Counted from the stretch's first letter, positions 16,748-25,562 are shown. The stretch is 64,000 nucleotides of DNA from Anaeromyxobacter sp. PSR-1 (GCF_000964525.1 NZ_BAZG01000007.1:1-64000), one strand, 5' to 3'. The notes: generated by a model from the sequence alone, not told the origin. Numbers and translations: made by a program.

Positions 16748-17752
16748 TCAGGCCGCCAGGTAGCGCCAGGGCTCGGCCGCGCGATCGCGCCGCACCTCGC
16801 CGCGCGACTCCATCACCTCCAGGTTCGCCACCGTCTCGGAGAGGGTGAGGAACGCGTCGGCGGGGCGGGCGTGGGGCCAGAGCGCGCGGGCGATCTCGTG
16901 CGCGGTGCGCGGCCCGGCCCGGAGCAGCTCGAGCATCCGCGCCTGCCGCTTCGCGTAGAAGCCGACCAGGGCGTCGATGATCTCGCGGTGGCCGCCGAAC
17001 GGCGGGCCGTGGCCGGGGAGCACCAGGTCCACCTCCATGGCCCGCAGGCGGCGGAGGCTGTCGAGGTAGGCGAGCAGCGGGTGGAAGAAGCCGTCCTGGC
17101 CGTCCGGCCCGAGCTCGACGAGCGGGTTCGGCGACACCTTCTCGAGCAGGTGGTCGTCGGAGAAGAACAGCCGCTGCTCCCGCTCGTACAGGCACAGGAG
17201 CCCGGGGGTGTGCCCCGGCATGTGCATCACCTCGAGCGCGAGGTGGCGCGTGCGCAGGACCTCCCCCTCGGCGAGGCGGCGCACCTCGGGGAGCCGCCGC
17301 GCGTAGCGGAAGCCGCCCTCGCCCTGCCTCGCGAGCACCTCGACCACCTCGGGCGGCACGCCCTGGCGCGCGAGGTACGCGGCGAGCCGCGGCGCCAGCT
17401 CCCGCCAGCGCGGCCCCTGCTCCGACATCTTGGGCGCGTCGGCGGGGTGGCCGAACACCGGGACGTCCGGGCCGCCGTGCCGCTCCTGCACGAAGCGCGC
17501 GGCGCCGTAGTGGTCCACGTGGCCGTGCGAGACCACGATGCGGGTGACCTCGTCGAAGCGGCGGCCCAGGCGCGCGAACCCGGCCTCGAGCGCCGCCTGG
17601 GCCTCGGGCGTGCCCAGGCCGGCGTCGAACATGAGGAGGCCGCCGCCGGCGTCCTCGACCAGGTAGGCGTTGACCGGCCCGCCCGCCTGCGGGAACGGGA
17701 CCGGGATGGCGATGCGGTGGACGCCGAGCCCCTCGAGATCCGCCTCGGTCAC
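16748..17752 (-). CDS. MBL-fold metallo-hydrolase with winged-helix C-terminus
   Basis: 334 residues. The metallo-beta-lactamase motif SHGHVDHYG is at about 97-105, with later ligands in MPGHTPG, FFSDDHLL and LPGHGPP. The C-terminal 80 residues (FYAKRQARMLELL, TAHEIARAL, ETVANLEVMESRGEVRRD) form a winged-helix-like tail, as in eukaryotic LACTB2-like proteins. The likely activity is thioester or nuclease hydrolysis. It starts with GTG, 19 bp after etfA, so it probably belongs to the ETF operon and could be an acyl-CoA-related hydrolase, but the substrate is not shown. Confidence 0.88.
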   Translation of the reverse strand: MTEADLEGLGVHRIAIPVPFPQAGGPVNAYLVEDAGGGLLMFDAGLGTPEAQAALEAGFARLGRRFDEVTRIVVSHGHVDHYGAARFVQERHGGPDVPVFGHPADAPKMSEQGPRWRELAPRLAAYLARQGVPPEVVEVLARQGEGGFRYARRLPEVRRLAEGEVLRTRHLALEVMHMPGHTPGLLCLYEREQRLFFSDDHLLEKVSPNPLVELGPDGQDGFFHPLLAYLDSLRRLRAMEVDLVLPGHGPPFGGHREIIDALVGFYAKRQARMLELLRAGPRTAHEIARALWPHARPADAFLTLSETVANLEVMESRGEVRRDRAAEPWRYLAA

Positions 17753-17771
17753 GCCCGCACCGCCCGCCCGC

Positions 17772-18734
17772 TCACTTCGACGCCTTCACCTTCTCGGTGA
17801 GCGCCGGGAGCGCCTGGAACAGGTCCGCCACCAGGCCGTAGTCGGCGATCTGGAACACCGGCGCGTCCGGGTCCTTGTTCACCGCCACGATCACCTTCGA
17901 GCCCTTCATGCCGGCGAGGTGCTGGATGGCGCCGGAGATGCCCGCCGCCACGTACAGGTCCGGCGCCACCACCTTGCCGGTCTGCCCCACCTGCCAGTCG
18001 TTCGGCACCCAGCCCGCGTCCACGGCGGCCCGGCTGGCGCCCACCGCCGCGCCGAGCACGTCGGCGAGCGCCTCGACCGGCTTGAAGTCGCCCTTCGTGC
18101 CGCGGCCGCCCGACACCACCACGCGCGCCTCGGTCAGCTCGGGCCGCTCGCTCTTCACCTCGCGGAAGCCCACGTGCCGGGTGCGCAGGCCGGCCGGCAC
18201 CTGCGCCGCCACCTCGTGCACCGCGCCCTTGCCGGCGCCCTGCTCGGCGGCCGGGAACTCCGTCGCACGGACCGTGAACACCTTCACCGGCGTCGCGATC
18301 TCCACCTCGGCGAGCACGTTGCCCGCCCACATGGGCCGGCGGAACGTGACGGCCGGCCCGTCGCCGCCGAAGCCGAGCACCTCGGTGGCCATGCCGGCGC
18401 CGAGGCGGGCCGCGACGCGGGGCAGGAGGTCCTTGCCCTGGGCGGTGGCGGCGGCGCCCACGTACGCCGCGCCGCAGGCCTTCGCGAGCTCCGCGATCAC
18501 CGGCGCCCAGGCGTCGGCGAGCGGGTGCTCGAGCGCCGGCGCGTCGGCCACGTGCACCTCCGCGCCGTACGCGGCGAGCGCGTCGGCGAGGGGGCGGACG
18601 CCCTTGCCGAGCAGCGCCACGTGCAGCGCGCCGCCGGTGCGGGCGGCGACGGCGCGGCCGGCCGAGATGGCGTGGAGCGTCGCCTTGCGGATCTGGCCGC
18701 CGCCCTGCTCGGCCACGATGAGGACGTTCGACAT
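17772..18734 (-). CDS. etfA: Electron transfer flavoprotein subunit alpha
   Basis: 320 residues. The N-terminal domain is the Rossmann-like ETF fold (MSNVLIVAEQ). The C-terminal FAD-binding domain shows VVSGGRGTKG, GASRAAVDAGWVPNDWQVGQTGKVVAPDLYVAAGISGAIQHLAGMKGSK, VNKDPDAPVFQIADYG and a final VADLFQALPALTE. With EtfB it carries electrons from acyl-CoA dehydrogenases to the quinone pool. It lies downstream of etfB across a 45-bp gap. Confidence 0.97.
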   Translation of the reverse strand: MSNVLIVAEQGGGQIRKATLHAISAGRAVAARTGGALHVALLGKGVRPLADALAAYGAEVHVADAPALEHPLADAWAPVIAELAKACGAAYVGAAATAQGKDLLPRVAARLGAGMATEVLGFGGDGPAVTFRRPMWAGNVLAEVEIATPVKVFTVRATEFPAAEQGAGKGAVHEVAAQVPAGLRTRHVGFREVKSERPELTEARVVVSGGRGTKGDFKPVEALADVLGAAVGASRAAVDAGWVPNDWQVGQTGKVVAPDLYVAAGISGAIQHLAGMKGSKVIVAVNKDPDAPVFQIADYGLVADLFQALPALTEKVKASK

Positions 18735-18779
18735 GTCGCCTCCGGAGGTTCGATCGCCGCGCGAGGCGCGGACGGTGGG

Positions 18780-19583
18780 CTAGAGGACCTTCGCCTCGTC
18801 GTGCAGCTTCTTCCAGAGCTCCTCGACGTCGGCCACCTTCACGCCGCCCTTGCGGGCGGGCGGCTCGGCGAGGCGCTTCACCACCACCTTCGGCGCGAGG
18901 TCCACGCCGAGCGAGGCGGCGGCCAGCTCCTGGAGCGGCTTCTTCTTGGCCTTCATGATGCCGGGCAGCGAGGCGAAGCGCGGCTTGTTGAGGCGCAGGT
19001 CGGTGGTCACCACCGCGGGCAGGCCCAGCTCCAGCGTCTCCACGCCGCCGTCCACCTCGCGCACCACGGTGAGCGCCTTGCCGTCGGCGGAGAGCACCAG
19101 GCCCGGCTCCTTCTTCTGCTCGGCCTCGCTCTCCAGGCTCTCGGTCTTCGAGGCGAACGTGCCCTGCGGCCAGCCGAGCCGCTCGGCCAGGTACTGGCCG
19201 GCCTGGTTCTGGTCGTCGTCGATGGACTGCTTGCCGAGGATGACGAGGTCGGGCTTCTCCTGCTCGACCACCTTGGCGAGCAGCGCCGAGACCACCACCG
19301 GATCGAGCGGACCGTCGTGGCGGACGAGGATGCCGCGGTCGGCGCCCATGGCGAGCGCGGCGCGGATCTCGGTCTGCGACCTTTCCCCACCGATGGAGGC
19401 GACCACCACCTCGCCGCCGTGGCGCTCCTTCAGCCGGAGCGCCTCCTCGACGGCGATCTCGTCGAACGGGTTGATCTTGTAGTTGACGCCGTCCGTCACG
19501 ATCCCGGAGCCGTCCGGCTTCACTCGGATCTTCGACTCCGGGTCCTCGACGCGCTTCGCGGTCACCACGATCTTGAGGGCCAT
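18780..19583 (-). CDS. etfB: Electron transfer flavoprotein subunit beta
   Basis: 267 residues, starting MALKIVVTAKRVEDPESK with AGGAG before the ATG. The AMP-binding ETF-beta signature region includes INPFDEIAVEEALRLKERHGGEVVVASIG and ALAMGADRGILV, with KQSIDDDQNQAGQYLAERLGW further on. It forms the heterodimer with EtfA. This is the first gene of the etfBA-metallo-hydrolase run. A 14-bp palindrome sits 10 bases upstream of the ATG, and a poor but correctly spaced promoter lies further up. The open frame extends upstream but is not family-like there. Confidence 0.97.
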   Translation of the reverse strand: MALKIVVTAKRVEDPESKIRVKPDGSGIVTDGVNYKINPFDEIAVEEALRLKERHGGEVVVASIGGERSQTEIRAALAMGADRGILVRHDGPLDPVVVSALLAKVVEQEKPDLVILGKQSIDDDQNQAGQYLAERLGWPQGTFASKTESLESEAEQKKEPGLVLSADGKALTVVREVDGGVETLELGLPAVVTTDLRLNKPRFASLPGIMKAKKKPLQELAAASLGVDLAPKVVVKRLAEPPARKGGVKVADVEELWKKLHDEAKVL

Positions 19584-19592
19584 GATCGCTCC

Positions 19593-19606
19593 TGATTCCG
19601 GAATCA
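19593..19606. promoter_or_regulatory. 14-bp perfect palindrome upstream of etfB
   Basis: TGATTCCGGAATCA is a perfect palindrome just upstream of the etfB ribosome site (etfB start 19583). Its position downstream of the putative promoter at 19623-19651 suits a repressor operator controlling the ETF operon. No known consensus was matched. Confidence 0.45.
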
Positions 19607-19622
19607 AGTCTGGGGCTCGACC

Positions 19623-19651
19623 ATATTGCGCAGTGCGCCACGGTGCCGCAA
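19623..19651 (-). promoter_or_regulatory. Possible sigma-70-type promoter of etfB
   Basis: On the minus strand, TTGCGG (19651-19646) and CAATAT (19628-19623) are separated by 17 bases and would start transcription near 19615, just before the palindrome. Each hexamer matches only about half of the consensus, so this is a weak prediction. Confidence 0.25.
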
Positions 19652-19770
19652 CCGAAATCCTGTCCTGCCCGGCAGGGCCCCGACAAGGGTCGTCTGCGAA
19701 GTTCGCAGGCGTGAGAGACAGCGGTATACGGGAACGATCTCCACGGAAAGCATGCGTGGGGGACTTCACT

Positions 19771-19788
19771 GGGGGTTCGTGAACCCCC
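19771..19788 (+). promoter_or_regulatory. Leader hairpin before the DUF3015 gene
   Basis: GGGGGTTC and GAACCCCC form a perfect 8-bp stem with a 2-base loop, 17 bases upstream of the ATG at 19806 and just before the ribosome site. It could stabilise the leader of an abundant exported protein or control its translation. Confidence 0.4.
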
Positions 19789-19805
19789 GAACGAAAGGGA
19801 GACAC

Positions 19806-20303
19806 ATGACCCGCATCACGCTCGCGCTCGTCGCCGCGCTGCTCGCCGTGCCGGCCGCCGCCGCCGATCAGACCGCCTCCGCCATCAAGGGCACCGGCCG
19901 CTACGGCACCGCCGGCTGTGGCCTCGGCTCCATGGCGTTCGGCAGCACCCCCGGCGCGGTCCAGATCCTGGCCGCCACCACCAACGGCACCTTCGGCAAC
20001 CAGACCTTCGGCATCACCACCGGCACGTCCAACTGCGGCAGCGGCGTGTTCGCCGCGGGCACCAAGAACTTCGTGGACGCGAACCGCGAGGCGCTCGCCA
20101 AGGACATCTCCCGCGGCGAGGGCGAGGCCATCGGCGCGCTCACCGTGATCAACGCCTGCGAGAACTCGCACGCGGTGGGCGCGGCGCTGCAGAAGAACTT
20201 CAAGTCGATCTTCCCGAGCGAGAGCGCCTCGAACGACGACGTGACCAAGGCGATCCTCGACACGCTGCACGGCGACGCGGCCCTCGGCTGCGGCCGCAGC
20301 TAG
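19806..20303 (+). CDS. Exported DUF3015-family protein
   Basis: 165 residues with a classic signal peptide (MTRITLALVAALLAVPAAAADQ, cleavage after ALA or AAA near residue 20). The mature part shows YGTAGCGLGSMAFG, TTNGTFGNQTFGITTGTSNCG and a C-terminal AALGCGRS, matching DUF3015. Members are small periplasmic or surface proteins of unknown function. Four cysteines could form disulfides. It stands alone, with a strong rho-independent terminator right after it, so it is probably monocistronic and may be well expressed. Confidence 0.88.
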   Translation: MTRITLALVAALLAVPAAAADQTASAIKGTGRYGTAGCGLGSMAFGSTPGAVQILAATTNGTFGNQTFGITTGTSNCGSGVFAAGTKNFVDANREALAKDISRGEGEAIGALTVINACENSHAVGAALQKNFKSIFPSESASNDDVTKAILDTLHGDAALGCGRS

Positions 20304-20324
20304 CCCGCACCGACGCTTCGACGG

Positions 20325-20354
20325 AGGGGAGCCCTCGCGAGAGGGCTCCCCTTT
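20325..20354 (+). terminator. Rho-independent terminator after the DUF3015 gene
   Basis: A perfect 12-bp stem (20325-20336 with 20341-20352) and a GCGA loop are followed by TTTCGTTT. It lies 22 bases after the DUF3015 stop. It is one of the clearest intrinsic terminators in the window. Confidence 0.85.
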
Positions 20355-20375
20355 CGTTTACCCTCGTCGCCCCGC

Positions 20376-22298
20376 ATGCTCGGCCCGCTCGCCCTCGCCC
20401 TCGCCCTCGCGCTCGCGTCCCCGCCCGCCCCGCCGCCCGCCGACCCCGCCTACCTCGGCGAGCTCGTCGCGAAGGCCCGCGCGCTGCGGCTGGCGGAGGA
20501 CCCGGGCTGGCTGAAGCTCGGACACTGGCGCCCGCGCCCGCTGGGCGGCTGGAAGAGCGAGGCCGACGGCGCGAAGTTCTTCCGGGCGCGCGACGGGAAG
20601 ACCGATCCGGCCGCCGAGCTGGAGGCGACGCTGGCCGGCTTCCTCGACGCCACGCCCAGGGCGGACGAGCTCGACGACGCGCAGTGCCGCTTCCCGGCGC
20701 GCTTCGCGTTCCTGGGCGGGCGGCTCGGCTTCGACCTCGCCCGCCTGCCGCCGCGCCGCTGCCCGCGCTTCGAGGACTTCTACGGGAAGATCCGGCCGCA
20801 GGGCGTGACGGTGGTGTTCTCGTCCTACTACCTCAACAACCCCGCCTCGGCGTTCGGCCACACCCTGCTCCGGCTCGACAAGGCGCCGGAGGCAATCGGC
20901 GGCAAGCACTTCGAGCTGCTCGACTACGGGGTGGACTACGCCGCCACCGTGGACACCGGCAACGCGGTGCTCTACGCGGCGAAGGGGCTGCTCGGCTTCT
21001 TCAAGGGCGAGTTCAAGTACTACCCGTACTACTACAAGGTCCGCGAGTACGGGGACTACGAGTCCCGCGACCTGTGGGAGTACGACCTCGAGCTCACGCC
21101 GGGCGAGGTGGCGCTGCTCGGCGCGCACGTGTGGGAGCTGGGCGGCACCTGGTTCGACTACTGGTACCTCGACGAGAACTGCAGCTACCACGTGCTCGGC
21201 GCGCTGGAGGCCGCCGCGCCGCGGCTCGACCTGCTCTCGCACGTGGGCCGGGCGGTGGTGCTCCCGTCGGACACCGTGGTGGCGCTGTTCCGGAACCCGG
21301 GCCTGGTGCGGCGCGTCCACTACCGGCCCTCGATCCGCACGCAGTTCGAGGCGCGGGCCCGCCGGCTCTCCGGCGCCGAGCTGCGCGAGGTGGAGGCGCT
21401 CTCCCGCGACCCGGCGGCGCCGCTCGACCCGGCCACCCCGCCCGACGCGGAGGCGAAGGTGCTCGACGCGGCGGTGGACCTGCTCGACCTGCGCCACGCG
21501 CGCGAGCTCATCCGCGGCCTCGGGCCGAAGGCGGCGCAGGACCGGCAAGCGCTGCTCGAGCGCCGGGCCGCGCTGGGCGTGGCGAGCGCGCCGCTCGCGC
21601 TCCCCGTCCCGGAGGCGCGCCGCCCCGAGCGCGGCCACGGCTCCCTGCGCCTGGGCCTGGGCGGCGGCGCCGTGGACGGGCAGGGCGGCACGGTGCTCCT
21701 CGATCTCCGCCTGGCGCTGCACGACCTCGGCGATCCGCCCGAGGGCTACCCCCCCACCGCGCAGATCGAGTTCCTCCCCACCCGCCTCCGCTGGACGCCG
21801 CGCGAGCGGCGGGTGGACCTCGACGACGTGGCGCTCGTGCGCATCGTCTCGCTCAGCCCGGTGACGCGCTTCGACGCCCGGCCGTCCTGGAAGGCGAGCT
21901 TCGGCGCCGCCACCGTGCGCGACCGCGGCTGCGACCGGTGCGTCGCCTTCGCGAGCGAGCTGGGCGGCGGGCTGGCCGCGGCGCTGCCCGGCGGCCTCGA
22001 CCTCGCCGCCACCGGCGACCTGGAGCTGCGCGCCTCGCCGCGGCTCTCCGGCGCGGGCGGCACCGGGTGGCGCCCCGGGATCGGCCCCTCGGCGCTGGCG
22101 CGGCTCCGCCTCGGGTCCCGCGCCGTCCTGCTCGCCGACGCGCGCTGGCGCTGGCTGCCCGAGGCCGCGCCCCGCACCACCTGGTCCTGGGGCGGCGCGC
22201 TCCGGCTGCACCTCGCGCGCGACCTCTCGCTGGCGTTCGAGGGCCGGCGGCAGCCGCTCGCCACCGAGGCGGCGGCCCTGGTCCTCGGCTACTTCTAG
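20376..22298 (+). CDS. DUF4105 (Lnb-type) periplasmic protein with C-terminal beta-rich domain
   Basis: 640 residues with an N-terminal hydrophobic, Ala/Leu-rich signal-like segment (1-20). The DUF4105 domain covers about 130-320. Catalytic-type residues are visible: His162 in ASAFGHTLLRL and Cys269 in LDENCSYHVLGAL, the same pair used by the Lnb/NlpC-like cysteine transferase fold. Relatives make bacterial lipoprotein lyso-forms or act as papain-like hydrolases. The C-terminal 220 residues (GSLRLGLGGG ... LVLGYF) look like an outer-membrane beta-barrel-type region. The start ATG has no good ribosome site. The function beyond the fold is inference. Confidence 0.85.
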   Translation: MLGPLALALALALASPPAPPPADPAYLGELVAKARALRLAEDPGWLKLGHWRPRPLGGWKSEADGAKFFRARDGKTDPAAELEATLAGFLDATPRADELDDAQCRFPARFAFLGGRLGFDLARLPPRRCPRFEDFYGKIRPQGVTVVFSSYYLNNPASAFGHTLLRLDKAPEAIGGKHFELLDYGVDYAATVDTGNAVLYAAKGLLGFFKGEFKYYPYYYKVREYGDYESRDLWEYDLELTPGEVALLGAHVWELGGTWFDYWYLDENCSYHVLGALEAAAPRLDLLSHVGRAVVLPSDTVVALFRNPGLVRRVHYRPSIRTQFEARARRLSGAELREVEALSRDPAAPLDPATPPDAEAKVLDAAVDLLDLRHARELIRGLGPKAAQDRQALLERRAALGVASAPLALPVPEARRPERGHGSLRLGLGGGAVDGQGGTVLLDLRLALHDLGDPPEGYPPTAQIEFLPTRLRWTPRERRVDLDDVALVRIVSLSPVTRFDARPSWKASFGAATVRDRGCDRCVAFASELGGGLAAALPGGLDLAATGDLELRASPRLSGAGGTGWRPGIGPSALARLRLGSRAVLLADARWRWLPEAAPRTTWSWGGALRLHLARDLSLAFEGRRQPLATEAAALVLGYF

Positions 22299-22331
22299 GC
22301 GCGCGCCCGCGACCGGCCGTAGATTCGCGAG

Positions 22332-22922
22332 ATGCTCCAGGGCCTGCTCGCGCGCTACGGCTATCTCGCCATCCTCGCGCTGCTCGGCGGCGCGGGCCTG
22401 GGCCTTCCCATCCCGGAGGAGGCCACGCAGCTCGGCGCCGGGGTGCTCGCGCACCAGGGCTACCTGCGCCTGCCGCTCGTCATGGCGGTGTGCTGGGCGG
22501 GGATCGTGGGCGGCGACCTCGCGTGGTTCCTCGTCGCGCGGCGGCACGGCGAGCGGGTGCTCGGCGCCCGGCCGGTGGCGCGGGTGCTCACGCCGGAGCG
22601 CCGCGGCCGGCTGGAGGGCCACCTCGCGCGCCACGCGTTCCTGTCGGTGGCCGTCGCCCGGCACACCTCGGGCCTGCGGCTCGCCGCCTTCGCGCTCGCG
22701 GCCACGCACGGGGTACGCGTCCGCACGTTCCTGCTGGCGGACGGCCTCTCCGCGCTGGTCTCGGTGCCGCTGGTGGTCTCGGTCGGCTACCTGTTCTCGC
22801 ACCACCTCGGCGAGGCCGAGCGCGGCGTGCGCCGGGTCGAGCTCGCGGTCCTCGGCGCCGTGCTGGTGGCGCTCGCGGTGGCCGTGTGGATCCGCCGGCG
22901 GCGCGCCCGCGGCGCGGCCTGA
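22332..22922 (+). CDS. DedA-family membrane protein
   Basis: 196 residues with about five hydrophobic segments. DedA/VTT signatures are LGLPIPEEATQLGAGVLA near residue 27, which includes the family Glu, and GIVGGDLAWFLVARRHGERVLG. Such proteins flip phospholipids or undecaprenyl phosphate and affect membrane potential and drug tolerance. The ARHTSGLRLAAFALAATHGV segment has the family Arg (RHTSGLR). It lies 33 bp after the DUF4105 gene and is probably co-transcribed with it. Confidence 0.88.
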   Translation: MLQGLLARYGYLAILALLGGAGLGLPIPEEATQLGAGVLAHQGYLRLPLVMAVCWAGIVGGDLAWFLVARRHGERVLGARPVARVLTPERRGRLEGHLARHAFLSVAVARHTSGLRLAAFALAATHGVRVRTFLLADGLSALVSVPLVVSVGYLFSHHLGEAERGVRRVELAVLGAVLVALAVAVWIRRRRARGAA

Positions 22923-22929
22923 GCGGACT

Positions 22930-24018
22930 TCAGGCCGCGTCCGCCCCGCCCGCCTCGGCGGGCACCTCGCGCACCAGCACCATCTCGGTGGAGGTCGCGG
23001 AGCGCCGCTGGCCGGCCGCGTCCGCGAAGCCGAAGCGGGCGTAGAGCCCCTGCGCGTCGCGGGTGACGAGGCGGACGAAGCGGGTGCGCCGGAGCGCGGG
23101 GTGGTCGAGGAGCAGCGCCACGAGCCGCTTGCCCAGGCCGCGCCCGCGCCAGGCCGGCGCCACCACCACGTCGTAGATCCAGGCGTGGCGCGGGTCGGCC
23201 ATGGCGCGCGCCGAGGCGACGAGCGCGCCGTCCGCGTCGCGGGCGCCCACCCAGGCGGTGGAGGCGAGGTGCGAGGGGCCGGCCAGCGCGGCGGGCTCGC
23301 CCTCCCACCAGTACTCGCCGGCGAGGAGCGCCTCGACGGCCGGCGCGTCGGCCTCGCCGAGCGCGACGTGCAGCCGGACCCCGGGGATCCCCGCGGCGAG
23401 GAACGCCGGCTCCGGGGCGCCCGGGTTCGCGGCGCGGACGGCCTCGATGGCGGCGACGTCGCCCGGGGCGCCGCGCGCCCACAGCCCGGCGAGCGCGGCG
23501 CCGATCTGCTCGGGCGTCCGGTTCTGGAGCAGCTTCCACTTGCCGTCGAGCGCCTCGCCCAGGCGGACGCCCAGCACCAGGATCCCGCGCAGCTCGCCCG
23601 CGTAGAGCGGGTCGTCGGCGCGGATGGGGCGGTAGCGCCCCTCCGGCTGCCAGCGCGCCATCAGCGCCGAGAGCACCTCGGCCTTCCGCGCCGGGTCGGT
23701 CAGCTCCTCCAGCGTCCCGTGCGCCTGCACGCTCCGGTAGAGCGTGGTGGCCGGACAGGCGCGCACCGGATCGGCCATCCAGCTGGGCAGGTGCGCCACC
23801 AGCTCCTCGGCGGAGACCACCGCCGCCCGGCCCAGGCAGCGCGCCTTCTCGCCGGCGCGCGCGCCGTGGAACCAGACGCCGTCGTCGAGCACGGCGGCGT
23901 CGAGCGCGCGCAGCACCGGCGCGCCCTCGGGGGTGGTGGTGGCGAGGTGCACGGTGGGCGCCCGCCGCAGCAGCGCCAGGGCCTCCGCGCGGCCGGTCCG
24001 GAAGATCTCGCGTCTCAT
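22930..24018 (-). CDS. Fusion of FMN-binding split-barrel (PNPOx-like) and GNAT acetyltransferase
   Basis: 362 residues in two parts. Residues 1-190 resemble the pyridoxamine-phosphate-oxidase-like flavin family (MRREIF start, VHLATTTPEGAPVLRALDAAVLDDGVWFHGA, ADDPLYAGELRGILVLGVRL). Residues 205-350 form a GNAT domain with the acetyl-CoA motif VVAPAWRGRGLGKRLVALLL and ARFGFADAAGQRR. The substrate is unknown. The gene is divergent from the MocR-type regulator, 65 bp away, with three related half-sites between them, so it is the probable regulatory target. The fusion architecture is the odd feature. Confidence 0.85.
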   Translation of the reverse strand: MRREIFRTGRAEALALLRRAPTVHLATTTPEGAPVLRALDAAVLDDGVWFHGARAGEKARCLGRAAVVSAEELVAHLPSWMADPVRACPATTLYRSVQAHGTLEELTDPARKAEVLSALMARWQPEGRYRPIRADDPLYAGELRGILVLGVRLGEALDGKWKLLQNRTPEQIGAALAGLWARGAPGDVAAIEAVRAANPGAPEPAFLAAGIPGVRLHVALGEADAPAVEALLAGEYWWEGEPAALAGPSHLASTAWVGARDADGALVASARAMADPRHAWIYDVVVAPAWRGRGLGKRLVALLLDHPALRRTRFVRLVTRDAQGLYARFGFADAAGQRRSATSTEMVLVREVPAEAGGADAA

Positions 24019-24039
24019 GCGCGGCAGCCTGCGCCGGGG

Positions 24040-24084
24040 CTGGTCTGGCGAGAAGGTCCAGTTTCGAGGTATCGGATGGACCAG
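24040..24084. promoter_or_regulatory. Putative MocR-type operator (three half-sites)
   Basis: CTGGTCT (24040-24046), GGTCCAG (24055-24061) and TGGACCAG (24077-24084) fit the repeated CTGG-(A/T)CC half-sites bound by MocR/PdxR regulators. The second and third form an inverted repeat with a 16-base gap, and the third overlaps the GTG start of the regulator gene. Binding would control both divergent genes. Confidence 0.6.
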
Positions 24085-25562
24085 TGCGCACCTGGCAGAC
24101 CCCGCTCTCGCTCGACCGGGCCGACCCGGCCCCGCTCGCCGTGCAGATCGCCCGCGCGCTCACCGCCCGGATCCGCGCCGGCGCGCTCCGCCCCGGCGCG
24201 CCGCTCCCCTCCAGCCGCGCGCTGGCGCGGACGCTGGGCGTGCACCGCAACACCGTGCTCGCCGCCTACGGCGAGCTCGCCGCCGAGGGCTGGATCGCCT
24301 CCGACCCGGCCCGGGCCACGCTCGTCTCGCGCGACCTCCCGCCCCCGGCCCCCGGCGCGGCGGGCGCGCCCGGCCCGGCGGCGCGCGCCGGCTTCGACCT
24401 GCCCCCCGCCCCGTCCGACGCCACCTGGGAGACGCTGCCGCCCGGCACGCTCGAGCTCCTGGGCGGCACGCCCGATCCGCGCCTCGTGCCGGTGGCCGCG
24501 CTGGGGAGCGCCTACCGCCGGGCGCTGCGCCGGCGCGAGCACCTCGCCTACGGGGACGCCGCCGGGCACCCGCGCCTGCGGGCGGCGCTGGCGCGCATGC
24601 TGGGCGAGGCGCGCGGGCTGGCGGTGCCGCCGGAGGCGATCCTGGTGACCCGGGGCGCGCAGATGGCGCTCGCGCTCGCCGGGCGGGCGCTGCTCTCGCC
24701 CGGCGACGGCGTCGCGGTCGAGGCGCTCGGCTACCGGCCGGCCTGGGAGTCGCTGCGCCTGGCCGGGCTCCGCACCGTGCCGGTGCCGGTGGACGCGCGC
24801 GGGCTGCAGGTGGAGCGGCTCGAGGCGCTCGCCGCGGCGGGCGCGATCCGGGCCGTCTACCTCACCCCGCACCACCAGTACCCGACCACCGTCACGCTCG
24901 CGCCGGCGCGGCGCCTCGCGCTCCTCGAGCTGGCCCGGCGCGCGCGGCTCCTCGTCCTCGAGGACGACTACGACGCCGAGTTCCACTACGAGGGCCGCCC
25001 GGTGCCGCCGCTCGCCAGCGCCGACGGCGCCGGGGTGGTGGTGTACGTGGGCACGCTCTCGAAGGTGCTCGCCCCCGGCCTGCGGATCGGCTGGCTGGCC
25101 GGCCCGCGCGACGCGATCGCGCGGCTCACCGCGCACCGGCGCTTCCTCGATCGCCAGGGCGACCTCGCGGTGGAGGCGGCCGTCGCCGAGCTGTTCGAGG
25201 AGGGCGAGGCGCAGCGGCACGCCTGGCGGACCCGCCGCGTCTACGCGGGCCGCCGCGAGGCGCTCGCGGCCGGGCTGCGCGCGCACCTCGCCGGCGCGCT
25301 CTCCTTCCGGACCCCGGCGGGCGGGATGGCGTTCTGGTGCCGGGTCGCGCCGGGCCTCGACCCGGAGGCCTGGGCGGCGCGGGCCCTCCGCGCCGGGGTG
25401 GCGGTGCAGCCGGGGCGGCTGTTCGCGCACGATCGCCGGCCGCGCCCGTTCCTCCGGCTCGGCTTCGGGCGCCTCGACGAGCGCGAGCTGGCCGAGGCGG
25501 TGCGCCGGCTCGCCGCCGCGCTGCCTCGCGGGGCTCAGCGCGCGGGCGCGAGCGGCGCGTAG
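24084..25562 (+). CDS. MocR-family transcriptional regulator (GntR HTH + aminotransferase fold)
   Basis: 492 residues. The GntR winged helix occupies about 14-85 (PLPSSRALARTLGVHRNTVLAAYGELAAEGW). A fold-type-I aminotransferase domain follows from about 110, with LAYGDAAGHPRLRAALA, VLEDDYDAEFHYEGRPVPPL and the PLP lysine Lys327 in YVGTLSKVLAPGLRIGWL. Members sense PLP or amino compounds and often control PLP synthesis (PdxR) or taurine and GABA use. Here the divergent partner is a pyridoxamine-oxidase-like/GNAT fusion, so a PLP-linked or detoxification circuit is plausible. The 3' end overlaps the convergent buk gene by 28 bp. Confidence 0.92.
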   Translation: MRTWQTPLSLDRADPAPLAVQIARALTARIRAGALRPGAPLPSSRALARTLGVHRNTVLAAYGELAAEGWIASDPARATLVSRDLPPPAPGAAGAPGPAARAGFDLPPAPSDATWETLPPGTLELLGGTPDPRLVPVAALGSAYRRALRRREHLAYGDAAGHPRLRAALARMLGEARGLAVPPEAILVTRGAQMALALAGRALLSPGDGVAVEALGYRPAWESLRLAGLRTVPVPVDARGLQVERLEALAAAGAIRAVYLTPHHQYPTTVTLAPARRLALLELARRARLLVLEDDYDAEFHYEGRPVPPLASADGAGVVVYVGTLSKVLAPGLRIGWLAGPRDAIARLTAHRRFLDRQGDLAVEAAVAELFEEGEAQRHAWRTRRVYAGRREALAAGLRAHLAGALSFRTPAGGMAFWCRVAPGLDPEAWAARALRAGVAVQPGRLFAHDRRPRPFLRLGFGRLDERELAEAVRRLAAALPRGAQRAGASGA

